A stretch of 64,000 bases of DNA. Origin: Epiperipatus broadwayi. Lineage: Eukaryota > Onychophora > Udeonychophora > Euonychophora > Peripatidae. This document shows, one piece after another, positions 1 through 11,027 of the stretch; positions within the stretch are counted from its first letter, which is position 1; each line of letters starts with the position of its first letter. The notes below the pieces were generated by a model. That model was not told where the DNA came from, made no database searches, and saw only the letters and a program-made list of their open reading frames with translations. Location of the stretch: assembly GCA_028023455.1 (NCBI GenBank), contig JAQFVV010012446.1, forward strand, positions 5,083,501 through 5,147,500. The letters run 5' to 3'. The position numbers were made by a program, and so were the translations under genes.

Positions 1-2390
1 GCAAATGACTATAGCGTATCATTGGAATGAGAAAAGGGAAGTCTGTGATAAACAAGGCATTAGACTTGGGGGTGGAAGAAGTATGATCTGATGGGGACTT
101 GACATATCTAAAAAGAAGTGATGATAGTTAAGGATTGAGATGACAGTATGATCCAGAAGCATGATGAGCACTGGACAAGCCAAACTATGGTCAAGGGAAA
201 GGATCATGTTCACAGAGGCAAAAGGGTGGCACAGTAAATGATAGATAAAGGATAGGGAAGGGGTAAGGTAACTGTAACTGGGTTCAAACTCTTACAAAGA
301 GAATAAGTGAATGTACTAACTACCTGAATGAGTGAAAGATGTATATACTATATATTATATTGTGGTTGTTATGAATTATTATACTAACAGATGTTGGATA
401 GATTTTATATATGTAAAAATGAAAAGGGGCGGATATACCAAAAATTTTTTTTTAATATATTATTTATTTTTGTAAAACTGATATCAGTATTGATGCAGAA
501 TTTAGTTTAAACAAAAGGAAAATGAAATATAAAAATTTAAGAGAAAAGTAATGTAAGGAATTTTGCCCTGTGAGTGATTTCTCTTTTATCAGAACACTTG
601 ACGTCAGAAATTCCAAGAACTAGTAATTAAGTAGATTTGAACAATGAAAACCAAAATTCATGATAAAAGCATTCTGAAGGGGTGAAATGGATTATTTTTT
701 TGGAAAAATAAAAAGGAGTAGAAAAGAAAAAAGAGCAGTTATGTCAAGAAAAGAAAAAGACAAGGACGTGTTCAATAAAAGATAATAATAATGGACATCA
801 CAAATGCTGGGGTAGAAATATATGTGTAGGTTCATTAAGCCTGCTCTCAGAGTTAGCTGATCTGTACCATTCTTTCAAGATGACCCAGACCCATGGAGAC
901 TCCAGCTGTATGAACTAGTTAAGCAAAGTAATCTCAGACTTCCAGAACAGCAGGAATTTTGTGGCATAATTCAGAATAACAGACCTTGCCTATCGTGAAT
1001 GGATCCTCTCATATCGAAGTATTATTTATCCACAAGTTCTGCGAATATAGCCTTTAGGAATTACCACCATAAATACTGTAAGCTTACAGGTCAATCATCT
1101 CCAATGAGTGAAACTTCGAGCTTTAAGGAGATAACTGACTTTATTTATACTAATAAATATAGAATTATTGAATACCAAAACTAAGAAATGTGCACTTATT
1201 CAAATCTGTATACGTAAAAAAATGGAAACAAATAATTTAATCTGATGAAAACTTTGGCGTATAATTGCCCTCCTTCATATGAGTCTATTACCATTATATT
1301 TATATGTTGAGTATCTGTATTGTGTGATAGAACCAATTATTTCACTATCTTCATTGGTTAATAAAATTTAAAAAACCAGATTTGTAAAGAAAATGTATTC
1401 TAGAGAATTTTTAATTTTGTTAATATAAATTAGAAAAAAAATCATGATAAATATCAAAAATATTAATCACAAAGTGTTACATCTCCCATTCTATAATATT
1501 TTATGGCAATATATCTTTCTTGGCAAGATAATTAATTTGGATTATTTCTTGTATAGCTGACAAACCTTATTTATATATTTAATTGATTAATTAATAACAG
1601 TTATGGTGCTTAACTTTGATGTATATAACAATCATAATTATTAAAATCAATGCTAATAGTGTATAGACATGATGCATACATTTACATAAGGATATACTTT
1701 TTGGTTACAATTCTTTTTCCGAGTGGGGGTGGATGCTTGAAAATAATTTTTTAATCAGCAAAAACACAAAAGTAAATTTGGATTTAATATTAAGAAAAAC
1801 AATTATGTCAACCAAAAAAATCAAAATTCAAAACAAGTCCCAAAGTTGATTCTCTTTTTTCAGCGCTGTTAAAATAATTGACTATTTTTGTTGCCTTTTT
1901 GTTAATAATTACAGTACAAATTCCCCCCCCTTCCCCGCTCAAAAAGCTGTTTCTTGTAGTAGCCAAAAAAAAAAAAAAAAGGCTAATTCAAACATAATCT
2001 AAATAAAAGTGATAACAAGTTGTGTTTTAAAAAAAAAGTAAAATTAATAATAATAAAAACCATTTAGTCAAGTCAAAAAAAAATAAAAGAAAAGAAAGAT
2101 AGAATTAAGTTCTAAACAAGTCGCAAATAATTGTATTCTATTTTTTCGGCAGTGGGATTCAAACTAATTTTTTTGACGTGAAACGGTCCGAAGTTTTCAA
2201 ATGATAAAAAGAAAAAAATACAATTAGCAAAATTTGTTGAAAAAATATCAGGTTCCAACAAAAAACTCACAAAAAGTAAGAAAATGAATATCAAAATTTG
2301 TTTAATAATAAAGAAATCATGTTGTAAATGAAATAAAAATTATTTGTTTAATCAATATTAGAAAAAAAAAAAACGTATAAAAAAAAAAAG
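1..2390. other. AT-rich non-coding sequence, no gene seen
   Basis: No convincing coding region or RNA gene is visible. Short open frames here have biased, low-complexity translations. The stretch around 1920-2110 holds homopolymer runs (a C run, then long A runs) and A-rich simple sequence. Nothing else could be assigned. Confidence 0.6.
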
Positions 2391-2394
2391 TTGT

Positions 2395-4215
2395 GGCGGC
2401 CCAGTAACGTTATATTTCATTGATTTTGTCTAGCATCAATGCTCCAAGCGGCTTTGCCCGGATTTCAGGCTTTTACCGATAATAATATAGTGGGAGAAAT
2501 GAAAGGAGGTTTTCGATCGGATAGGCATATAATAAATACTTTATTTGTAGTTATACAACTTGTGGATAAGAATAGGTATACAGGTAGATAGTTATATATG
2601 GTTTTATAGATATAGAGAAGGCGTATGATAGATTAAATAGAAATAGATTATGGATAAGTTTAATAATTTGAGAATGGATAGGGCTTCAGTAGATATTAAG
2701 AAATTATATGAAAATTATTATACATATCAATTAGGGAATATAGAATCAGTTAAAGTTAAAAATGGAGACTAAGGCAAGGATGCCCTGTGACGCCTATTTT
2801 GTTTTTGTTGTATTTGAGAGAAATAAAGAGAGCAATAGAAAGATTAGGAAGAGGGATAGAGATACCATTAATAGGTGGCAAGTGAATATATAACTTATCT
2901 GATCTTTTATTTGCAGATGTCTTTTTGTGCACAGAAAGAAGGGAAGATATGAAAGTTATGCTAAAGACATGTGCAAGGGTGGGTAAAGAGATGGGGATTA
3001 AGTTTAGTAAAGAAAAATCAAAAGCAATGATGATTAATACTGGGGAAAGAGAAGACAAAGACTTTTTATTAGGGGATGTAAAGTTAATTGTGGTGAATAG
3101 ATATAACTATTTGTGAATCTTCTCAAGTAATCAGAGAAATTGCTTGGATGAATGAAAGAAAAAATTGATAAATGAAGCAAAGAAAAGAAAGGGATTGATA
3201 AAGAAATTAACAGTGTTTTCTTATAATAAATATGATGTAGCTAGAATTATATGGAAGGGAATGGTGGTAGCAGGGTTAACATATGTGAATAATGCATTAT
3301 GTGTTAGTAAAGAAGTATTAGATTATTTGGAAAAAGTCCAAAGAGAAGTAGGAAGATATGCAGTAGATGCAGATGTGTGGACAGCACAGGAAGCAATTCA
3401 AGGAGAAATGGGATGGTCAAGTTTTTATATGAGAGATTCTAAAAGCAAAATGAAAATGTTTGGTAGATTGCAGTTAATTGATAATAAAAGAATAGCCAAA
3501 ATACTATTTAATTGGGTTATGAATAGAAGGCAGGCAACAAGATGGGTGTGATAATGTAATATGCAGAAGATTTAGATAAAGAATTTATGTCAGTATACAT
3601 ATACGAAAGGTGGTGATTGTGTTAAGAGAATTGTTGAGGGTTATAGTAGTATGAAATGGAATAGAAGAATAGATGCATTAATAAAGAATAGGGAGTTGGA
3701 GAGATGGAGAACTAGTATGGAGAGTAAAAAGAGTTTATATATATATAGAAGTAAACAGATTATGGGTGTGAGTTAATTTATGATAATAGCAAGGAAAGTA
3801 ATTTACTGTGTAAGGCTCTAATGGGATCTTTAGTAACAGGGGATTATACATGTAAATGAAAAAACATGGGTGATTTAGTCTGCAAGTTGTGTAAGGAAGG
3901 CATAGAAAATATTAGAGATCTTTTAATTAAATGTAAATGCCTGAAAGTAGAAAGGATACAAATAATAAAGTTGTAGAAGAATAAATATAAGGAAAGTGGG
4001 TTATTGATTTTTATGCTGGGTTTGGGAAAAGATAAGGGGGATTTAGATATAAAAGCCACGGAGTTGACAAAGATTATATTGTGGAATAGGGATGGAGCAG
4101 GGTATGGGAAAACTTAGGGGGGGGTGGAAAGAGAAGGGAAAGTGGCTAACAGGTTTCTCTGGGCATAGTTTCCCGACTCCGTATAAGGAGAAGTCACAGT
4201 GCATCACATCACACT
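2395..4215 (+). pseudogene. LINE A: 5'-truncated non-LTR retrotransposon (reverse transcriptase plus C-terminal region)
   Basis: A decayed reverse-transcriptase ORF in several frames. Recognisable pieces in order are a GEMKGGF / RHI block, GFIDIEKAYDRLN (RT motif with the first catalytic Asp, about 2600), RQGCPVTPILF (about 2775), and LLFADVFLC (about 2905), where a LINE RT normally has FADD. A C-terminal open stretch (2925-3116 and 3165-3551) contains LEKVQREVGRYAVDADVWTA, and CKLCKEG (about 3880) is a Cys-rich tail typical of LINE C-termini. Stops and frameshifts are frequent. The copy ends at about 4215 in a short ATCAC-type repeat (gcatcacatcaca). A longer minus-strand copy lies at 11028-13735, and two short 3' ends of the same family lie elsewhere in the window. 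Clade is not certain. Confidence 0.85.
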
Positions 4216-4919
4216 ATGAACAGTATGTCTTGCTGTTATTTTATTGATGTACAAGAACGATTAACGTTGCAATGCCAATATATATTAAATAAGGCTTGAA
4301 GTCAGCTATTTAAAGATTGTTTTATCATTACCACCCTGTAGTGTGTGTATATATAATTTAATAATTTTTAGCGAATGTAATTAGTGAAAATATTTCACAT
4401 GGAAATTTCCGTTTATTATTTCATAATAAATCACAGACAGATGTTAATAAGACAGTTAGCTGTCAATATATTTTTGTGCTTAAAAGGAATTCTCTTGGGA
4501 GTGCTATTCTAGATCTTATATAAACAAATTTCTATGTATATATATTGTACCTGTATAAAATGGGAACGATGGGAAGATCATTATGTACACAGATTGAAAT
4601 ACCAATCTATCATGGAACAAAAATTGAATAAAGCATAAGAGAAAATAGGTATGCCCTATGAATTAAAGCATTTAAAATTATAATGGTGTAGAATGCCAAG
4701 GAGACAGAGACCCTTCAAAATCAACTCAAATATTCAAAGCTTATAATGATAAAAAAAAATATTGATGTAAAAAAAATAAACTATTTATATGCTCTGGTTT
4801 CAAATGCCCAGATTACACCAATACAACTGAAATTAAAATAACACCATATAATACTCAATTGTCCAATCACATTACTACTTTTACAATGCTTTATTTTCCA
4901 CCCTTTTCTATAGTTTACA

Positions 4920-4948
4920 GTTTCGATTGCCCCAGCAATCTTCTTCAG
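4920..4948 (-). ncRNA. Hammerhead-like motif, family F5
   Basis: On the minus strand CUGAAGA is followed by one A, then a perfect 6-bp hairpin GAUUGC / GCAAUC with loop UGGG, then GAAAC. This is the usual CUGAAGA...GAAAC arrangement of PLE-associated hammerhead motifs. Stems I and III around it are weak, so activity is doubtful. A related mutated core is at 55133-55160. Confidence 0.5.
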
Positions 4949-5431
4949 AACATTGTATCCATAATCTCAACTGTTACAATCAAATTTTAAAAACTACCAT
5001 TAAACTTTTAAAATAAATAATAATGAATACTAATTCTTATTGATGTTCCTTAAATTATAAGGACTCAAAATAATAACCAAATAATATAGATGTATGATGA
5101 ATATAAGTACAAGCTAAAATTGGTAATACTGTACCAATTAGCAAATTGCTCTAACAAAATAGGTGAATAAGGGTTGAGCAGATTTTCATAAATAAGATAG
5201 TCTAAAATTCATACTAATATAATATTTAAAATTTATTAATAAATTCATAATTGATATTTATTTTTAGTAAGCTATTTTAAAAGTTTAAAATGCTAAACTC
5301 AATAACTAAGAGAATTTTAGTTATAAAATCCACCAATAGCTTTGACATGAGTGGACACTCATAAAATGTTACATTAATTGCCACACATCAGTACAATGAT
5401 AATGTTCTTTTACTCACTAGGTGGTTTTTAT

Positions 5432-5632
5432 AATGGGCTTGGTAAAAGATAAGGGGGATTTAGATATAAAGGCCATAGAGTTGACAAAGATTATGTTGTG
5501 GAAATGGGATGGAGCAAAATATGGGAAAACATAGAGTGGGGAATGAAAAATAAAGTGGCTAACAGGTTTCTCTGGGCATAATTGCTGACAGATTTTTGAC
5601 TTCGTTTAAGAAAAAGCTACAGTACATCACAT
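5432..5632 (+). mobile_element. LINE A 3'-end fragment
   Basis: Starts at the LGKDKGDLDIKAIELTK-type peptide seen near 4020-4075 in the larger LINE A copy and runs through the same 3' untranslated sequence to an acatcacatcaca tail. It is an extremely 5'-truncated insertion. The tail sequence matches the other LINE A 3' ends, supporting the assignment. Confidence 0.8.
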
Positions 5633-5814
5633 CACATCATTCTAAAATATAGATTCTGACTGTTATACTTTGTAGTTATTTAGATAAATTAAATTTAAAA
5701 TTCCAATTTAATAATAATAATAGTAATGATAATTTATTTACAATAAATAATCATAAAAGGAATAAAATTAATGATATATTACAGGAACTAAAATTTAACA
5801 TGCTATACAAGAAG

Positions 5815-6112
5815 AGATCAAAAACGCAATATATGGGTAAGAGAACAAATAGGTGTTACTGATATTATTGAAAAAATTAAAAGCCTGAAGTGGAGTTCGG
5901 CTGGAAATGATAATAGATAGTCAATTAAAATTTTAGACTGGATTCAGGACATTTTAAAAGACCCAGAAAGAGACCACATGTGACATGCATGGATGAAATA
6001 AGAAAGTGTGCAGGGGTGATGTGGAAAAGAGAAGCTAAAGATCAGAGAAGATGGATTGAACTTGGAGAGACCTTCATCCTGCAGTGGATTGATAATGGTT
6101 GATGATGATGAT
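5815..6112 (+). mobile_element. LINE B 3'-end fragment
   Basis: Matches the last ~300 bases of the large LINE B copy (33090-33400): IEKIKSLKWS, a KRPRKRPHVT-like block, MDEIRKCAGVMWKREAKD, then GETFILQWIDNG and the (TGATGA) 3' tail. In-frame stops and small deletions show it is dead. A typical 5'-truncated LINE insertion. Confidence 0.85.
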
Positions 6113-7402
6113 CATGTGTATGTTTGAACTAATAAGTGATGCTGGACAAAACACTTATTCCAAAATCAAAGGAAAAACATTCATCTTAATTTTTAAAAAC
6201 AAATATAAAATTATAAAAAAAATCTAACTTGTTATAGTCTATCCACCATAAAAATATTAAGTAAGCATAAAGTTATCAAGCAAAAATCTATTTAACCATT
6301 ATTTATAAACTTTACAAGACTATTGCAATTTTTCTTGTATTAAGTATACATTTAAACATTCCTTTACATACAAAACATATGTTAAAATGACCTATTTTAA
6401 ATATAAATATAATGGTAAACTTTAAATGAAATTCAATGACCTTTAGATTTCTTTCACTGAGTTCAAAATATAATCCATCAAGAATCCAATAATTGAAATG
6501 CAATATTCAATTAGGAAAGAGCAAAATGTTTAAAATTTATTCCGTTGAACTGACTAACTAGTAATTTCCAATAAAGTATTAGTGCGCATTAATCCTTTTA
6601 AATAATTGTTATTACATCATAAGCTATTCCGTGTATGGTATTAATTTCTGTGGTCAGTTTATCTATTTCAGATATTGTAATTTTCATTTCAAGGTAATTA
6701 TCACTTTTTCCATCAGGGCATCAATAATGTGTAGCCTCTGTATGGCGCGAACACGTGTTTATATATTATATAAATTTGTAGTAAACATTAACATTTCGTA
6801 TGAGAAAAAAAAACATTAACATTTCGTAATTTAAGCGACTCTACTAGATGGTGTTAAAGAAACATAATGTATTGGTCAAAACTTTTAGCATTTTTTCAAA
6901 AAAATAAGCATTCAATTTTAGCAAGTCATTATCTAAATCCTTAGTAATCCACCAAATCTATTCTTTAGCAATTATATACATTTTCATAAGACACACATGC
7001 GTATAAATATTCAGGTTGTATTTAAGTAAACGTAAATTCCTTTCGTAAAAACTTTCCAAATGCTATCACGATGAATTTTCATTTTTCTTGATATTTAAAA
7101 AGCCTCAAAGATCAACATTTCCCCCAGGAATAAATGTTGAACTTCTCTCTAGTTATTCATAATATTATCAACAATATACATTTTTTTCTTTTTTAAAAAT
7201 AAATATAATGCTTAATATTGATCAAACTGTTAAATATACATCCTATGTAAAAACAGCAAATAAGAGAAGACTCAAGTTGAATCCAGAGGCTTACTTATAC
7301 TCTTTGTTTGTTGGTGTAGTTTTATGAAGTCATATGAAACATGGTTACTATTGATACACTCAAGTTTCTTTATATTATTGAGTAATTATCAAGGTTACTT
7401 AA
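6113..7402. other. AT-rich non-coding sequence
   Basis: No gene or known repeat recognised. A short direct repeat (acattaacatttcgta, twice) lies at about 6785-6830. The small open frames have no recognisable motif. Confidence 0.5.
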
Positions 7403-7568
7403 ACACAGGAATTCAACAAATTAAATGATAATTTTAGGAAGAAAAAATCCAGTTGTTATGCTTCTATAAGGATGTATTTTCCCAAACTGGAAATACATCC
7501 TTATAGAAGCATAACTGCAGGAAAAATTTTTCCCCTAAAATTATCATTTAATTCACTAGATTCCTGTA
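7403..7568. repeat. Long perfect-type hairpin (about 80-bp arms)
   Basis: The left arm (7403-7483) is nearly the exact reverse complement of the right arm (7491-7568), with only a few bases of loop. The arms include gcttctataaggatgtattt and its complement and extend out to acaggaattcaac / cactagattcctgt. The DNA or an RNA from either strand would form an almost uninterrupted hairpin. This fits a foldback/MITE-like element; a miRNA-like precursor is possible but unproven. Confidence 0.8.
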
Positions 7569-8939
7569 TTTTAATTTTTAAATCCAATTCCATAGATACC
7601 TCCTGGATAGCTAACATACTAAAATCCTGGCTAGGTACCACTCGATTAAAACTAGACTTTTCTTCTTTACAAATTACTGCTGATTAATATCATCAATTAT
7701 ACATACATGCTTATTCATAAAAATATATAGTGCATACACATTGATCTATTTCAGAATGATTCTTTTGAACTTATTCAATTCTTTCACTTTATAGAGTATT
7801 TTCTACACATCTATTGCTTATTCATTCTGCATTCAGAAACTATGAGGCTTTTCTGAGAAAAAAGAAAGAGATTAGTTGTTTTTTGATTCCAAACTCAGAG
7901 GTAGCATGTTTCCCTGAAAATAAGATCAGATCGTGTATTAATTTTTGCTCCAAAAAATACCATAGGACTTATTTTCAGGGGATGTCTTATTTTTTTCATG
8001 TACAAGAATCTACATTTATTCAAGTACTTCTTCTCTTTATAGAAAGCTGTAAGATTCTTATTCTAGTGAAGCCCCCACAATTCCTTTCTTGTACTCACTA
8101 GAATAGATCTTTCTTTTACATTCATCTTATCTGGAAATCAGAATATTATTCCATTTAAATTTAACATTAAATCAAGTGTTAATTGAACACTTTCAACAAA
8201 AAAGTATGTTATTATAACATATGATGGCATATTGAATTACAATGATTTATATACGGAGTGTACGCAATCCATCTATATTTAGTTTAATATAATTTTTGAT
8301 ATGGAGTAAATAGTAAAAACCTTAAATCTATGTGTCATATTTTATCTTGCCTTCAAATAATGGAGCAGTCCAGATTCCACGATACCTTGTTCAGATTGAG
8401 CATTCTTAGCCATGGCCCAATTATTATACGAATAGATGTGTCCAATGGCAAGAATGAACAAATAGGCAAAGATGCTCAATGAATCTGATGGTTATAATCT
8501 TGTTTGGAGATCTGACTATAAATAGTTGGGTATAAGGCAGACAACAACTGCAAAGCTGAATGGCAGTATAATATCAACTATATGTCTGAGCAATAAAGCA
8601 AGTTTGTGTTAGAACTGAAAGCTGATGGATATAAACCAGACATGAGGTAAGCTGCCAGAGTGTCACCATATCTACTTATAAAGCAAACTGCCCCAATACA
8701 GCTGGGAGTGGTAGGTAAACATACGGGTGCTGGAATACCCTTCTTTCTATAGTTTCATGGCAACTAGATACTATACCTAGCCAACAGTATTCAATGAAGT
8801 TATATTTTTTATATATTCATATAGTGGAAATAAGTGTACATTTGCTCCATTAATAAATATTATAATCGTATTTCTACTAGCCTGTGAAAATAATTCAGAG
8901 TGTGCTTGAAATAGTCCTCAAAATAGACATCTCAGAATA
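7569..8939. other. Non-coding sequence, no gene recognised
   Basis: Small open frames at 7472-7687 and 7814-8101 overlap the hairpin or AT-rich sequence and have no recognisable domain. Nothing else supportable was seen. Confidence 0.4.
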
Positions 8940-9034
8940 ATTATAAAAACAGGCAAAACTCTCTTTACATATTACCACTCAGTGCAATGGATGTCAGAAG
9001 GCTTGTGCATAAAATCCCTATCTAGTGCCTACTA

Positions 9035-9093
9035 ATCCCATATCCCCAGACTAGTTTCAGGTTTGTGGCTTTTGACAGTGAGGAGTCTTGGAT
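9035..9093 (-). ncRNA. F1 hammerhead ribozyme, core mutated
   Basis: Minus-strand F1 copy. Stem I (UCCUCA with UGGGGA) and the GAAAC-UAGUC side are kept, but the CUGAUGA box reads CUGUCAA, so self-cleavage is not expected. Confidence 0.6.
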
Positions 9094-9500
9094 CTGAGAG
9101 CACTGCACCTAGATCTTAGAATCTAATGCAACTTTCCAGCAGCTACTTTTTATCTCTACTTAATTACAAAACTATGAGTCTTAAATTGGAAAACACTATA
9201 ATATTTTCAATCCAAGCTCATTCGCTTTTATAGTCATATAGGTCTGAACTCAGTTGGCGACTTTAGTTCTTTAATAACCATAGCCACCACTATCCTATTA
9301 AGCATAAGAAATGGTGATCATGTGATGTTTATTGGCTTAAAACCAATCCTGCCTATATGACTCTTATAAGGTAATGAGCTTGGGTTGAAAATATTATAGT
9401 GTTTTCAATTTAAGACTCATAGGATTGTAGTTAAGTAGAGATGAAAGATGGCTGCAGGAGGGTTGCATTAAGTCCTAAGATATAGTTGCAGTGCTGTCAG

Positions 9501-9559
9501 ATCCAAGGCTTTTCATTGATGAAGGCCACAAGCCAGAAACTAGTCTGGGGCTAATGGAT
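9501..9559 (+). ncRNA. F1 hammerhead ribozyme, C3 mutated
   Basis: Plus-strand F1 copy with consensus stem II (GGC, loop CACAA, GCC), GAAAC and cleavage triplet GUC before UGGGG. The invariant C3 is U here (UUGAUGA), so it is probably inactive. Outer stem I AUCCAA / UGGAU is visible. Confidence 0.65.
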
Positions 9560-9715
9560 GAGTAGGCACTAGATAGGGATTTTAAGCATAAGCCTTCTGC
9601 CATCCATGATTACTCTGGCTTGCACTGAGTAGCAATAGTTATGGAAAGTTTTGCCTGTTTTAATAACAGTTATAAGCAAGCATAAGAAATCGTGATCATG
9701 TGATGTTAATTGGCT

Positions 9716-11027
9716 TAAAATAATTATAAAATTAAATTAATCTAAGTTAGCAGACGGATTAATAATCAAATGATTAGCTGGGAGTAATTACAATTGCTGA
9801 AATCCCCACTGGTTAATTACTTACTCCAGAAACTTGGAAGCATATGACTAAATTCAAAAGGAATTATTCTACATAGAGCTAGACAATTTTATGGAGACAA
9901 CTAGTGTCCCACGATAACCATCTCCTGTAGGTCTCCAAGTGGATGCAGGAAAACAATTTATAGCTACTATACGTATTTATTTTTATTTTGTGCACGTTTT
10001 CGTGTTGGTTACTTTCTGTAATAATAATAATTTGTGTATGAACTTTATGTATATGCAAATATTCCTGTTATTATTGTTATTAAAATATGCTTCGTAACAT
10101 GTCGGTCTGTTTATTCAAACGCTGTCTTTTTTACGCCGTCATGTTTCTATGTACCTGGGAATAAATCTCAGCCGCATACTTAGATTAGTTTGTCATATAT
10201 AGAAAAAGTAAAATTTTTAAACTGATTTTTAAAAAATGATTTCTATATATACACGCGCATATACTGCAATTCTAAAATGGTAATCCTTTCCTTGAACATT
10301 TTTAAAAAAAGTATTAAATTGGGAATATTGTATTGATTTTATATCAAATCGTGGAGTGTAATGTATAACTTTTAAAAATTATAATGTTCTCGTGGCATAT
10401 AACGCACACATTTTAAAAATTGTGTTTCAGTTATATTGAAAACAACTTTAATCGATTCTATTATTTTTACGGGTAGTTGTTTCATTTCTCTGTTATTAAA
10501 GCTATAAAGTAGTACAAGCATAATGTAAACTATTATTTTTCAGTCTAATTGAAACATAATTTTTAAAAACATAAGTATTCAAAAAAATAACATATTTTTA
10601 GAAAGATCCATTTACGAGCTACACCGAATATATATGTGCGCACTAATTAATCCTATTTTTATTGAAGCATTACATAGAAATTAGCTCAAGCTAAACCAAG
10701 TACTTATTTTATTAAATTATTGTTTTGTTTTAGATACTGTCACCCATTCTCTGCCGTCCGCGGTTTTCGCTAAAGATAGAGGCCCAACTTTAGAATCGGG
10801 AAGTCCCAGGAAGATTCTTTTTAAGAACTCCAATAAATTATCTTTTTTTTTTTAATTCATTCATTACGTATATTTAAGAAATGTATATTAATATAACCCA
10901 TGTAATTTATGAATAAAAAATACATTAGTTTTAGAGGCTTCGTTACAAATGTTGTTTAAATAAATATTTTCTTATTTAAATTACGTCGCAACTAAAAATT
11001 TGATAAAACGAAATATAACGGTATGCG
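9716..11027. other. AT-rich non-coding sequence
   Basis: No gene or assignable repeat. Poly-T and poly-A runs and short simple repeats only. Confidence 0.5.

Larger units (their letters stand above)
8940..9715. mobile_element. F1 ribozyme element as a head-to-head inverted pair
   Basis: The left arm (about 8950-9235) and right arm (about 9373-9672) are inverted copies of one repeat. Each runs from caggcaaaactctc through the hammerhead region to a conserved AT-rich part with gagcttggattgaaaata. The right end and the spacer both contain the motif gtgatcatgtgatgtt, which recurs at ends of other copies in the window. The two hammerheads point away from each other. The same arrangement recurs at 23113-23515 and 47333-47765. 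Confidence 0.8.

Noticed and set aside
999-1184. Open frame of 61 codons
   Set aside because: No motif, no codon pattern, no supporting context.
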